Shown: positions 51,811 to 60,907, counted from the stretch's first letter. The stretch is 64,000 nt of DNA from Kalymmatonema hyalinum WJT4-NPBG1 (GCA_019359075.1 JAHHIB010000042.1:1-64000), one strand, 5' to 3'. Translations and numbers: made by a program. Notes: a model not told the origin generated them from the sequence alone.

Positions 51811-51951
51811 TCAAGAACTACTTAAACTGATGTAGAAAATTTTACTTATTTACTCTTTTTATTTTAAATCCTTTTTTGATAATTGATTGATTATTTTATC
51901 AAGATAAAGCTGCTTTGTTAGGCTAATAATATTGTATTTATCAATACTTAC

Positions 51952-52836
51952 ATGAGGACAAACAAACTGCAATATCCAGTGCAATTACTGTTCACATTAT
52001 TTATTTGGTTAGGAGTCGTTGTAGCGATCGCCTATTTGGCTGTATGTATATTTCTTTTTCTCCAACAATCTCGGTTCATCTTTTTTCCCGCAAAGGTTAT
52101 TGAAACGACACCAGAGTTTTTTAATTTAGCTTACGAAGATGTTTGGTTGCCTGTGAAGGCTAAATCAGGCAAGGTGGCACGCATTCATGGTTGGTGGATA
52201 CGAGCAAGCCAGCCCAATGCCAAAGTTTTACTGTACCTGCATGGCAATGCTATCAACATTGGCGCAAATGTCGCCCATGCACACAGGTTTCATCAACTAG
52301 GGTTTTCGGTGTTACTGATCGATTACCGAGGTTATGGTCGCAGTGAGGGCGGCTTTCCTTCTGAATCGCAGGTTTATCAAGATGCCGCGACAGCTTGGGA
52401 TTATTTAGTTTACCAGCAACAAATTCCACCCAGCCAAATTTTGATTTACGGACATTCCCTAGGAGGCGCGGTAGCAATTGATTTGGCTGTCAACCATCCA
52501 AATGCTGGTGGATTAATTGTGGAAAGCTCTTTTACCTCAATCCAGAAAGTCGTCGCTTACAGGAACAATTTTTGGATGTTTCCAGTCGATTCAATTTTAA
52601 CACAGCGTTTTGATTCGATTACAAAGGTGCCAAATTTAAAAATACCAGTTTTATTTATTCACGGTACTGCTGATGTCATAGTACCAGCTTTCATGAGCCA
52701 AGACTTGTATGCTGCTGCTCCTGAACCAAAAAAATTGGTTCTCGTTCCAGGTGCTGCACATAACAATGTAGCAGAAGTCGCTGCTTCTGTATATCTGGAA
52801 GCAGTGCGCTCTTTTGTCATCAGTACTGAGTCCTGA
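51952..52836 (+). CDS. Membrane-anchored alpha/beta hydrolase
   Basis: 294 residues. A strong N-terminal helix (LLFTLFIWLGVVVAIAYLAV) followed by FIFFPAKVIETTPEFF is typical of the YqiA/BEM46-like family. The core has LLYLHGNAINIG (oxyanion), DYRGYGRSEG, GHSLGGAVA with the nucleophile Ser near residue 169, HGTADVIVP (acid) and AAHNN (His). Its substrate is unknown; relatives act on membrane-associated esters. The active domain probably faces the periplasm. Only about 140 bp separate it from the divergent RodZ-like gene. Confidence 0.9.
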   Translation: MRTNKLQYPVQLLFTLFIWLGVVVAIAYLAVCIFLFLQQSRFIFFPAKVIETTPEFFNLAYEDVWLPVKAKSGKVARIHGWWIRASQPNAKVLLYLHGNAINIGANVAHAHRFHQLGFSVLLIDYRGYGRSEGGFPSESQVYQDAATAWDYLVYQQQIPPSQILIYGHSLGGAVAIDLAVNHPNAGGLIVESSFTSIQKVVAYRNNFWMFPVDSILTQRFDSITKVPNLKIPVLFIHGTADVIVPAFMSQDLYAAAPEPKKLVLVPGAAHNNVAEVAASVYLEAVRSFVISTES

Positions 52837-52994
52837 TTTGTGAGTTCTGAGTCAAAATCACAGAAAATTCTTGGTGGGCCGTTCTACTTAGACTTATTGC
52901 TCGCTATTTAGAACCTACTTCCTTAGGTAGTAGCAGAACTTAAGAGTTAACAATTATAGTTAGTAAATATTTTCATATATGAAGTAATTTTTAA

Positions 52995-53021
52995 TACGAA
53001 TATTTTTAATAAGTATTCGTA
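52995..53021. promoter_or_regulatory. Palindrome upstream of the HTH membrane gene
   Basis: TACGAATA - 11 bases - TATTCGTA, in an AT-rich gap 195 bp before 53215. It could bind a dimeric regulator or form a weak hairpin; the A-run downstream does not suit a plus-strand terminator. The rest of 52837-53214 contains a 36-codon frame (53071-53181, MPKLSQQKKIIFLEF...) that I consider doubtful. Confidence 0.3.
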
Positions 53022-53214
53022 AAAAAATTTGGCGTGACCTCTACAATCTTAAAGATGAGGTTAGTATGCTATGCCAAAACTGAGCCAGCAAAAAAAAATT
53101 ATTTTTCTTGAATTCAGAAAAAATAACTACGTAACAATCCGGAAAAGCCAGCAAACAGTAGAAGAGATTACACAGGTATAACTTCTGCTTAATTGCCGCA
53201 AGAGGCTGTCTACA

Positions 53215-54324
53215 ATGGCTACTACACCTGTATATTTGTTAAAAATTCTCGGAAATCCAACTATTGAAATTTCTCAAGATGAATTGCGGACGCTTTTAGG
53301 AGAAATAGAAGCTGAACTGCATCAGAGTAAAGCTTATCGCCGTGCTGTGGCGATGTTGCAAAACTTGCTCGGTTCTTCATCTGATCAAGCCAACGTTTTA
53401 TTTAAATCAATAGGTAGAGAAGCGATTGGTTTGGTATTTCGCCGATTTGTGCAACAGTATCAGAACAGCAATGAAAATCAGCAACACGAAGACAGCATAG
53501 ATGAAACATCACCTACTGAACAAATAGCTTCCACTGATGATTTATCACGTGGTTTATCGCAGTGCTTAACAAATGTTACTGTTAACCAAAAAACGACTAT
53601 CGAGACTGATAATAAACCCGATTTACCATCAGAATCTCAACTAGAAAGTAAGACAGCAAATAATTCCACAAAACCCAAAGAAGACCGTCCCAAAACGAAA
53701 AAATCGATTAAGTGGCTCACTCCTGGGAAAAAACGGAAACAAGCTGAACTAGCTAAACAAATGGCAGCCGAACAGCGCGTAGAAAATCTACGTCAAATCG
53801 GTGAACAACTACGGCAAACTCGTGAGTCTCAAGGTCTTTCTCTGGCGCAACTTCATGTTTACACTCACGTACCACTTCATCACATGGAGGCAGTGGAAAA
53901 CGGTAATTGGGAATCATTGCCAGAAGATGTTTATGTTCGTGGCTTTATTCGTGTCATGGCTAATGCTCTTGGATTAAATGGCACAAATTTAGTTGCTTCT
54001 TTACCTGCGCCAGAACCGGTAAAAGCAATTATACCACCTACTGCCTATCAGCATAAAAGCCGTTTTGGATTTGGAATAGCGCTGCATCCGGTGCATTTGT
54101 ACGTAGGCTATGCAGCCCTTGTCGCTGGTTCAGTAGGAGGGTTGTCAGTCATGGCATCCCAACAAGCAAATGCTGATAGACTGATCGATAAAGATGCAGC
54201 TACTCCACCTTCTTCATCATTCACTCATTCATCGCAGGATACAAAACCCATTTCTAAACCGGGACTCTCTAGTAGTGGTAATGTCACTGTTGGATCTGGT
54301 ATTGCTACACCAGAATCTTTTTAA
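53215..54324 (+). CDS. HTH_25 membrane protein, cyanobacterial RodZ-like
   Basis: 369 residues. A novel-looking N-terminal part (1-85; VYLLKILGNPTIEISQDELR) is followed by a polar spacer, a helix-turn-helix (about 190-260; LRQTRESQGLSLAQLHVYTH, ESLPEDVYVRGFIRVMANALGL) and one membrane helix (about 300-318; LYVGYAALVAGSVGGLSVMA), then a short Ser/Thr-rich tail. It lacks the DUF4115 domain of the gene at 50824, so it is a shortened relative with a different N-terminal module. Role in cell shape or division is inference. Confidence 0.8.
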   Translation: MATTPVYLLKILGNPTIEISQDELRTLLGEIEAELHQSKAYRRAVAMLQNLLGSSSDQANVLFKSIGREAIGLVFRRFVQQYQNSNENQQHEDSIDETSPTEQIASTDDLSRGLSQCLTNVTVNQKTTIETDNKPDLPSESQLESKTANNSTKPKEDRPKTKKSIKWLTPGKKRKQAELAKQMAAEQRVENLRQIGEQLRQTRESQGLSLAQLHVYTHVPLHHMEAVENGNWESLPEDVYVRGFIRVMANALGLNGTNLVASLPAPEPVKAIIPPTAYQHKSRFGFGIALHPVHLYVGYAALVAGSVGGLSVMASQQANADRLIDKDAATPPSSSFTHSSQDTKPISKPGLSSSGNVTVGSGIATPESF

Positions 54325-54411
54325 AAGCGATGAGTTATGAGTTATGAGCTTAAGAAGAACACAGAAGACAGAACTTGGTTGTCAGAATACATCCTCATAA
54401 ATAAATGCGCT

Positions 54412-54670
54412 CTTATTTAATAAGGACGCCGCGTATCCCTCACGGGACGCTTTGCGCTCAGTTTGCACTTGTAGGAAAACCAACGCCAGTCACCTGGTGG
54501 GTCGGGAAACCGTTCGGAGTTCGGCGAGGCTCACTCGAGCCGCTGAGCGCTCACGGACGTTCGGCGAAGCTCAGTCGAGCCGCGAAGCCCTCCTGCATAG
54601 CGTTGGCTCCTCCTTGCAACTTCTAAGATTGTTTCAAATTCCTATGGCTACGGCACGCCTAGCGGCGTAG
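54412..54670. repeat. Block of palindromic repeats
   Basis: Contains two near-identical units, GTTCGGCGAGGCTCACTCGA at 54519 and GTTCGGCGAAGCTCAGTCGA at 54559, together with GGACGCCGCG and GGGACGCTTTGCG words. Frames remain open across it by composition; none is convincing. The wider gap 54325-55047 holds no gene; 54800-54905 has more palindromic words. Confidence 0.7.
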
Positions 54671-55047
54671 ATATAACAATTTTTTTCCTAACCGTAGTTC
54701 GGGGTTTGTACCCTTTGTTAATTCCTAGCTGTATTCTGAGTACTTTCTTTGGTCAATTATGGATGATAAAACTTATCATTCATAATTTATAGTTCATAAC
54801 TCTTAACTCCTTTCACGGCGATTGAGCAGATGGACACTACCGTAAGCCTTGGAGACAGGCTACGCCCATAAAGCAGCGTCTGAGCAACACCAGAAGGCAT
54901 CGCTCCCAATAAAAAATATAAAGTAGACTATCAATATAGATTTGAGATTTGTTACATTCTGAGACTCTTAATCCGGAAAGTTCAGAAGACTCGATGTATA
55001 TTGATTACTATTAACAAAAGACAGTCATAAAAGACAGCAATAATACT

Positions 55048-56415
55048 ATGGTTTGCTGCCTAAATCCCGAATGCTCTGATCCCCTAAATTCAAAAGGAAC
55101 AAACTTTTGTGGAAATTGCGGGGCAGAGTTGATTTCGTTACTTAGGGGTCATTACCGCATTATCAAACCGTTGGGAGGCGGGGGATTTGCTCGCACTTAT
55201 CTTGCAGAAGATGCAGATAAGCTTGAGGAAAAATGCGTGGTCAAGCAACTAGTACCACAAGGTCAAGGTAGCTGGTCACGCCAAAAGGCGACTGAGTTAT
55301 TTCAGCAAGAGGCAAAACGTCTCCAACATTTAGGCGAACATCCCCAAATTCCTACCCTGTATGCCTATTTTAAGGAAGATAACTACCTGTATTTGGTGCA
55401 GCAGTTTATTGAAGGGCAGAATCTGTTGCAGGAGTTAGGACAACACGGCGTGTTTGATGAAGCAAAAATTCGAGAGTTCTTGCAAGATTTGTTATTTGTG
55501 CTAGCAACGGTACATCAGCAGCAGGTCATTCACCGAGATATTAAGCCAGAAAATATCGTTCGCCGTGAAAGTGATGGTAAGTTAGTGCTTATTGATTTTG
55601 GGGTGTCAAAGCACAAGACGGGAACAGTACACGCGAAACCAGGAACGAACATTGGTTCATTTGGTTATGCGCCATTTGAGCAAATGTATTCAGGCGAAGC
55701 TTATCCTGCTAGTGACCTCTACAGTTTGGGAGCAACAGCCTTTCATCTGTTGACCGGTGTTTCGCCTTGGGAAATATGGATGAAACAGGGCTATAGTTGG
55801 ACTACGACTTGGTGGCAATATTTAACACAACCAATCAGTCAGGACTTAGAGCAGATTATTGATAAGTTGCTGCAAGAGAACTATAAACTGCGTTATTTCT
55901 CAGCAGAGGATGTCTTACAAGACTTGAATGTTGAGTTACCACCACACTCTACTTTACAGTCTACGCCACTGTATACAGTCCTCTCGCCTGTTCAACCAGA
56001 AAAGCTAACGCTACAAATTCAACAGCAACCACCTGATAGGGCGCAAAACTCCATAGAGAAATTATTGCCTTGGGCAGTTATGGCGGGATCAGGGAGTTCA
56101 TTTTTGGCGATCGCCCTTCTGAGTTCTGTCGGAACTATTTGGATGAGTTCTGGTTTATGGTTGCTCATTTTAGTAGGGTTAATCTTTACCCAGCCTCGCT
56201 CAATTTTTGAAAAGACTTATTTGTTTCTCGTTGCCGGAATTACGACATTATTGATTGTATTTATCTACAATAATTTTTACGTTGTTAATATTTTTCAAGC
56301 TGGGATCAATGGATTTCTGGTTTTAGTCTTACTAGTTATACTTGCTGGATTACTAACAGTGACTCTCTTCAATTTGTCCCAACTCTTGAACAGATTTATC
56401 TCTAAATATTTCTAA
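55048..56415 (+). CDS. Zinc-ribbon Ser/Thr protein kinase with C-terminal membrane helices
   Basis: 455 residues. An N-terminal zinc ribbon (C4-x4-C9 ... C21-x2-C24) precedes a Hanks-type kinase: GGGGFARTY loop, Lys K66 (VVKQL), HRDIKPEN (D164), DFG (183-185) and FGYAPFEQ activation segment, all intact. After a linker, four hydrophobic helices (about 335-450) anchor it with the kinase in the cytoplasm. The next gene encodes a membrane-tethered periplasmic binding protein 40 bp downstream, probably the sensor for this kinase. The four-helix end lacks an extracellular domain of its own, which fits dependence on a partner. Confidence 0.92.
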   Translation: MVCCLNPECSDPLNSKGTNFCGNCGAELISLLRGHYRIIKPLGGGGFARTYLAEDADKLEEKCVVKQLVPQGQGSWSRQKATELFQQEAKRLQHLGEHPQIPTLYAYFKEDNYLYLVQQFIEGQNLLQELGQHGVFDEAKIREFLQDLLFVLATVHQQQVIHRDIKPENIVRRESDGKLVLIDFGVSKHKTGTVHAKPGTNIGSFGYAPFEQMYSGEAYPASDLYSLGATAFHLLTGVSPWEIWMKQGYSWTTTWWQYLTQPISQDLEQIIDKLLQENYKLRYFSAEDVLQDLNVELPPHSTLQSTPLYTVLSPVQPEKLTLQIQQQPPDRAQNSIEKLLPWAVMAGSGSSFLAIALLSSVGTIWMSSGLWLLILVGLIFTQPRSIFEKTYLFLVAGITTLLIVFIYNNFYVVNIFQAGINGFLVLVLLVILAGLLTVTLFNLSQLLNRFISKYF

Positions 56416-56455
56416 TTTATGATAGATAAATTTTCTAGATTTGGGGTCATTTAAT

Positions 56456-57976
56456 ATGAAAAATAACATAGAAAATATCCGCCTTCTTTTTTCTTTGGGG
56501 CTGTCTGGATTTCTGATAGCAGTTATTTTATGGTTATTAGGTACAGTAATTCGTCCCCAAACAGAGTATTCTGGGCAATTGAAACAACAGAGCGCTTCAT
56601 TCGTTCCACCCTATACCAATTCACCTTTAAAAAATCGGATGAGTTTGGGTGAGAAAATTTTTGTGACAGAAGGAAGACCTCTTGAGAAAGAAGCTGGAAG
56701 GAGAGCATTTGAAGCGGGAGATTTTGTGACTGCTGTCAGTAAATTCCAATTATCTTTGCAAGCTAAACGTAATGACCCGGAAACATTAATTTATTTGAAT
56801 AACGCTAAAATTGGCAACGCTAAATCTCTAAAAGTTGCTGTCATTGTGCCGATTGGTATTTCCTTAAATGAGGCGGAAGAGATATTACGCGGAGTGGCTC
56901 AAGCTCAAGATGAGGTGAATAGCAGTGGAGGAATTAATGGCTTACCGTTGCAACTTCAGATTGTCAATATTGATAACTATGAGATACTTAAACAGATAAA
57001 TACTGACTTAGTGAATGACTCTAGTATAGTGGCAGTTGTTGGTTTTAGCCGTGACCCATCAATTTATAACAAACGTGGTTTGGTGATGGTTTCACTAGTC
57101 AATCCAAAAAAGTCATCTAACCCGACAAAATACGTTTTTTACGCGACTCCTAGTTCTAATGTTTTCAGTGATGCTATTGGTAGCTATATTGTTCAAAAAG
57201 CTCGCCTCACCAACATCGCTATTTGTAGTGATTCAACATTCACTGTCAATCAGGAAAAAATAAGTAAAGAAATTGTACAACAATACACTGATTCCATTAG
57301 AAAATATGGAGGTAAAGTCACCAGTACAGTTTGCGATTTGGGTGCGCCAACGTTTCAACCCAGCAGTTTTCTCAGTCGAGCCATCAGCGATGGAGCAGAA
57401 GGTTTGCTACTGATCCCTAGACCAGATAAACTCAATTCAGCTATTGAAGTGGTGCGAGAAAATAAAGGCAGACTACCGCTTTTCGGTTTTCAAGCAATGT
57501 ACACGGAAAGAACGTTAAAGTATGGGCAAGCGGATGTTAAAGGAATGGTGCTGGCTGTATCTTGGCACCGTGATGCTATTGGAAACAAATTGTTTGCCCC
57601 CAAAGCGGTTCAACTTTGGGGTGCAGAGGTGAGTCCGCGAACTGCCACAGCTTATGATGCACTCCAAGCAATTATCGCTGGCTTGAAAGAAGGTAATACC
57701 CGCCAGGAGTTACAAAAGGCACTGTCTAATCCCAATTTTTCGGCTTTAGGAGCAACGGGAACGATTCAGTTTTCGCAAACAGGCGATCGCCTCAGGGAAA
57801 GCTTTGCCGATCGCCTCTCTAAGGCGGGAGAAAAGGGCGATGGCGCAAAGCGCCCGCCCCTTCGGGGCGATCGCCAAGGTGGAGTTTTTCTAGTCAAAGT
57901 GGCACCTTGCGATTCAAGCCAGTCTTGCAATTCCACCACAGGATATCGTTTTCAACTGGTGCAGTCACAGTTGTAA
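56456..57976 (+). CDS. Membrane-tethered periplasmic ligand-binding protein
   Basis: 506 residues from ATG 56456 (a TTG at 56441 is in frame). One helix (about 10-32) tethers a TPR-like stretch (RRAFEAGDFVTAVSKFQLSL) and a Leu/Ile/Val-binding-type periplasmic domain ([50 protein letters not shown]). The same order and wording occur in the C-terminal half of 35289-38009 ([25 protein letters not shown]). It lies directly after the kinase. Near the C-terminus, 28 residues (LRESFADRLSKAG...RGDR) are an in-frame 84-bp repeat insertion between two GGCGATCGCC sites. Confidence 0.88.
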   Translation: MKNNIENIRLLFSLGLSGFLIAVILWLLGTVIRPQTEYSGQLKQQSASFVPPYTNSPLKNRMSLGEKIFVTEGRPLEKEAGRRAFEAGDFVTAVSKFQLSLQAKRNDPETLIYLNNAKIGNAKSLKVAVIVPIGISLNEAEEILRGVAQAQDEVNSSGGINGLPLQLQIVNIDNYEILKQINTDLVNDSSIVAVVGFSRDPSIYNKRGLVMVSLVNPKKSSNPTKYVFYATPSSNVFSDAIGSYIVQKARLTNIAICSDSTFTVNQEKISKEIVQQYTDSIRKYGGKVTSTVCDLGAPTFQPSSFLSRAISDGAEGLLLIPRPDKLNSAIEVVRENKGRLPLFGFQAMYTERTLKYGQADVKGMVLAVSWHRDAIGNKLFAPKAVQLWGAEVSPRTATAYDALQAIIAGLKEGNTRQELQKALSNPNFSALGATGTIQFSQTGDRLRESFADRLSKAGEKGDGAKRPPLRGDRQGGVFLVKVAPCDSSQSCNSTTGYRFQLVQSQL

Positions 57977-58069
57977 TAGTGGCAGTAGATATAGAGAATT
58001 GGGAGCCTTTTCTTGGGAAATGGCTCCCAACATTTTTTCAAAAAATGTCTGCTCTGACTGATTCGGTTA

Positions 58070-58750
58070 TTAACCCAAATAAGCCACATCTTCCTGTACT
58101 GAGGAGTTCAGCAGCGTCCACAACTGCAAATCAGAGAAATCTGGGGTTGTCGTAAATGCCCCAATTGCCTGGAGAACTTTCGGCTCTTGAGTGGTTGTAA
58201 CGCCAATAGTACGTATACCAGCACCAACAGCAGAACGAATTCCAGAGGGAGAATCTTCTAGTGCTATTGCTTGTTCTGCCGTAATGCCTAACCTACTCAG
58301 AGCAACTTGGTAGGGTGCAGGGTCGGGTTTACCTGCTATCTCATCTTCTGCTATGACAACTGTATCAAATGCTTCGTTTATTCCCAAGACTTCTAGCATG
58401 AATTGGACATTTAATTTCGGAGCGTTGGTGACTAAAGCACATTTGAGTTGGTGCGTATCTGTCCATGCTAGGAGTTCGGAAAATCCATCAAGTGGTTTCA
58501 GAAGATTTTTGGCTTGTTCGCGGAAAAGCGCTTCTTTTTCGTCTGCAAACTTTGCGCCTTCTTCTGGTGATAATTGTGGCAGTAAATCTTCTATGATTTG
58601 TGGATTCGTCCGCCCGCTAATTCGAGATTTGTAAAATGTTTCATCAATGTCCATGCCGTAGCCTAACAGCATTTCCCGCCAAGCTTGGTAGTGTATAGGG
58701 TCAGTGTTGGCGATCGTTCCATCTAGGTCAAATAGAATTGCAGCTAGCAT
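58070..58750 (-). CDS. HAD-IA hydrolase, beta-phosphoglucomutase-like
   Basis: 226 residues. HAD motif I FDLDGTIANTD, motif II VTNAP, motif III Lys in GKPDPAPY and motif IV ALEDSPSGIRSA are intact, with a helical cap (about 15-80). Sequence style fits phosphoglycolate phosphatase/beta-phosphoglucomutase-like enzymes. The second Asp of motif I is present as general acid, so phosphatase or mutase activity are both possible. The substrate cannot be fixed. It is divergent from nagB. Confidence 0.88.
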   Translation of the reverse strand: MLAAILFDLDGTIANTDPIHYQAWREMLLGYGMDIDETFYKSRISGRTNPQIIEDLLPQLSPEEGAKFADEKEALFREQAKNLLKPLDGFSELLAWTDTHQLKCALVTNAPKLNVQFMLEVLGINEAFDTVVIAEDEIAGKPDPAPYQVALSRLGITAEQAIALEDSPSGIRSAVGAGIRTIGVTTTQEPKVLQAIGAFTTTPDFSDLQLWTLLNSSVQEDVAYLG

Positions 58751-58946
58751 GGTTTTTTAGGGTGTAAACTCTTGTAAAGTTTCATTACATAGTTTACATT
58801 GTTTTGTTGTCCTTCTGCATTCTTAAAAGTAGAAAATTATAATTGAGCTTCCAAATGGCAACCTATGGTAGCTAGTACGAGTAACGGCAGACAGATCATG
58901 CCCCGACTCGTTTCCTTTAATGTGAGAAAATTTTCTGTAGATTCCA

Positions 58947-59720
58947 ATGTCAACCGCCAAAAATTCTTTTCGCGTCGATGCTCTACAAGTACAGGTTTAT
59001 AACTCTGAAGTCGAACTGGCGCAGGATGTAGCGGAAATTGCACAAAAACATTTACAGCACACGCTTGCGCAAAAAGGTGCTGCGGCTTTATTGCTGGCGA
59101 CAGGCAACTCCCAAATTCAATTTCTTGATGCTTTGATAGCATTGGGTGGTGTAGACTGGTCACGGATTACCTGTTTTCATCTTGATGAATATTTGGGCAT
59201 TTCTGCTAACCATTCCGCAAGCTTCCGACGTTATTTGCGCGAACGTGTGGAAAAGCAGGTGAGTCCCAAAGAATTTCACTATATAGAAGGTGATGCGGTT
59301 GAACCTTTGGTAGAGTGCGATCGCTATACCAAACTCCTGCAAGCACAACCTATTGACTTATGCTGTCTTGGTGTTGGTGAAAACGGACACTTGGCTTTTA
59401 ATGATCCAGCAGTAGCGGATGTTAACGATCCCTATACACTCAAACTGGTGAAGCTAGATACTACAAACCGCCAGCAACAAGTCAACACAGGGTATTTTCC
59501 CAATTTAGAAAGCGTGCCGCAATATGCTTTTACCCTCACCTTGCCAATGATTTGTTCGGCAAAAACAATCATTTGTCTTGCACCAGCAAAACGCAAGGCG
59601 AAGATAGTAAAACAGATGTTGGAGGATGATATTACCACAGATTGTCCCGCTTCTATTCTCCGCACGCAGCAGCAAGCGACGTTATTTTTGGATGTAGATT
59701 CTGCGGCTTTGTTAAAGTAG
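58947..59720 (+). CDS. nagB: Glucosamine-6-phosphate deaminase
   Basis: 257 residues. Converts glucosamine 6-phosphate to fructose 6-phosphate and ammonia. Conserved parts: LLLATGNSQIQFLDAL (phosphate loop), CFHLDEYLGI with catalytic Asp, LCCLGVGENGHLAFNDP, and TLTLPMI. ATGNSQ replaces the more usual ATGxTP, a modest variation. No nagA or amino-sugar transporter lies nearby. An alternative is 6-phosphogluconolactonase, which shares the fold, but HLDEYLG and GENGHLAFND favour NagB. Its last codons overlap a DUF433 remnant on the other strand. Confidence 0.92.
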   Translation: MSTAKNSFRVDALQVQVYNSEVELAQDVAEIAQKHLQHTLAQKGAAALLLATGNSQIQFLDALIALGGVDWSRITCFHLDEYLGISANHSASFRRYLRERVEKQVSPKEFHYIEGDAVEPLVECDRYTKLLQAQPIDLCCLGVGENGHLAFNDPAVADVNDPYTLKLVKLDTTNRQQQVNTGYFPNLESVPQYAFTLTLPMICSAKTIICLAPAKRKAKIVKQMLEDDITTDCPASILRTQQQATLFLDVDSAALLK

Positions 59721-59840
59721 AGTCAACAAGGATGAAGAAGAAATAACTGCGATCGCCTGCTGACGGCTAACACTCGGAAAATGGTCTAGAAATACATCCA
59801 ACGAATCACCCGCCTTAAGATAATCAAGCAAAGTTTTCAT
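59712..59840 (-). pseudogene. DUF433 antitoxin remnant
   Basis: The frame reads MKTLLDYLKAGDSLDVFLDHF then PSVSRQQAIAVI and stops in DNA shared with the nagB 3' end. The KTLLDYLKAGDSLDVFLDHFPSVS wording is the C-terminal half of DUF433; the conserved N-terminal RPVIxGTRI part is missing. Confidence 0.7.
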
Positions 59841-59845
59841 CGGTA

Positions 59846-59947
59846 GTGGAAATTGCTTTAGCCTGCGGCTTCAACAGCCACAGCCATCTGAGCCAGCAAT
59901 TTCGACAGCTTACAGGCATGTCACCTAAAGCTTACCGAACGAATTAA
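59846..59947 (+). pseudogene. AraC-family regulator C-terminal remnant
   Basis: The frame reads VEIALACGFNSHSHLSQQFR then QLTGMSPKAYRTN before TAA. This is the second helix-turn-helix of an AraC/XylS regulator (IALACGFxSxSHLSxxFRxxxGxSPxxYR). No start and no N-terminal domain. It abuts the DUF433 remnant within 6 bp, marking a deletion junction. Confidence 0.85.
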
Positions 59948-60009
59948 GCAAGTTTACTTTGAGGCAGTGCTTTAGCCGTCTAACCTTCCCAGTCAGCGGC
60001 TGCTAGTAA

Positions 60010-60438
60010 TTACTGCAACACTTTTCTTAGAAAAAATCGACTGTGCCCTTTTGGGAAATCTGATAACTCCCCGAACACAACGTATCCACACTTCTGGTAA
60101 AACTCTGGTGCCTGAAAACTAAACGTATCCAAATAAGCATACTGGCAACCTCGCTTAACAGCCTCTTGTTCCGCAGCAGTTAGTAAGGAATCTCCGTACC
60201 CCTTTCCCCGATAAGATTCATCTATCCAAAAAACATCAACATATAGCCATTGCCAATACGTTGAGCCGACCAATCCGCCCACTATATTCTCATCTGAATC
60301 TCGTAGGAAGATAGCTAATTGCTGGAAGTTGCCCTCACCGGCACAACGGGTGTTGAACTGGATCAGTTGTTGAACAATCAATTCAGTCTCATCAGGCTTT
60401 GGTTCCTCGGCTATCTCAATCTTGAGTTGTGGGTTCAT
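60010..60438 (-). CDS. GNAT family N-acetyltransferase
   Basis: About 142 residues (start MNPQLKIEI at 60438; a Met at 60459 is also possible). Acetyl-CoA binding motif is YRGKGYGDSLLTAAEQEA; ENIVGGLVGSTYWQW and GCQYAYLDTFSFQAPEFYQK match a GNAT subgroup. The acceptor is unknown. It overlaps the upstream DUF433 gene by 23 bp, so the two are co-translated. That pairing resembles toxin-antitoxin couplings in which a GNAT enzyme is the toxin, but typical GNAT toxins pair with DUF1778 antitoxins, so a housekeeping role is equally plausible. Confidence 0.88.
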   Translation of the reverse strand: MNPQLKIEIAEEPKPDETELIVQQLIQFNTRCAGEGNFQQLAIFLRDSDENIVGGLVGSTYWQWLYVDVFWIDESYRGKGYGDSLLTAAEQEAVKRGCQYAYLDTFSFQAPEFYQKCGYVVFGELSDFPKGHSRFFLRKVLQ

Positions 60439-60790
60439 CGCAATTTCTGGTATGGGCAAAAACCTTACTCTGCTTATGTATTTGAGCAGCTTTTAGCTTC
60501 TGATACAAAGGCAGATTTTTCTCTCTAACAGACTGTTGCAATCTCTCAAACTCTTGTTCACCTTCTCTTAAATACGCATCAATGAGTTCTCGATTGGCAA
60601 GATAAAAGGCAATAGCACCATAAACCTGTTCCAGCGAGAGCAACGGAAAATTTTGAGCAATGCTTTCAGGAGACTCACCATTCAAGAAGGCATAGACAAC
60701 TGAATCGAGAGAGATGCGAGTCCCTTCAATCCAATATCCTTGATCTCGTTGTTCAATGTATTGCTTTGCTAGGGTTGGTGCTGCTGCCAT
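60416..60790 (-). CDS. DUF433 family protein
   Basis: 124 residues. DUF433 core: YIEQRDQGYWIEGTRISLDS then VVYAFLNGESPESIAQNFPLL and EQVYGAIAFYLANRELID. It is a longer DUF433 type than the one at 14534, with a helical extension (LREGEQEFERLQQSVREK). These usually precede a DUF5615 toxin; here a GNAT gene follows instead, and the last 14 residues (FAHTRNCDEPTTQD) look off-family, as if the end was joined to new DNA. Confidence 0.85.
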   Translation of the reverse strand: MAAAPTLAKQYIEQRDQGYWIEGTRISLDSVVYAFLNGESPESIAQNFPLLSLEQVYGAIAFYLANRELIDAYLREGEQEFERLQQSVREKNLPLYQKLKAAQIHKQSKVFAHTRNCDEPTTQD

Positions 60791-60907
60791 AAATTTGTTA
60801 GTTGCTTTCTACTTAGATATTAAGCGATCGCTTATCCGTCCGGAGCAGGGGATTTATCATCCTACCAAATCCTGATACTATGCCGAGAGCCTGCGGCTAT
60901 TTCCTAA

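Noticed and set aside
51934-51947. GTA-N8-TAC, a perfect NtcA-type consensus before the hydrolase gene
   Set aside because: It lies five bases before the start codon, not near -41 of a promoter, so activation is implausible; chance in AT-rich DNA is likely.
53071-53181. A 36-codon frame MPKLSQQKKIIFLEF...
   Set aside because: GAGG is too far upstream and the sequence is Lys/Gln-rich AT-driven; kept only as a note in the neighbouring entry.
54405-54670. Two plus-strand frames of 72-73 codons
   Set aside because: They lie in a palindromic repeat block and show only repeat-derived residues.
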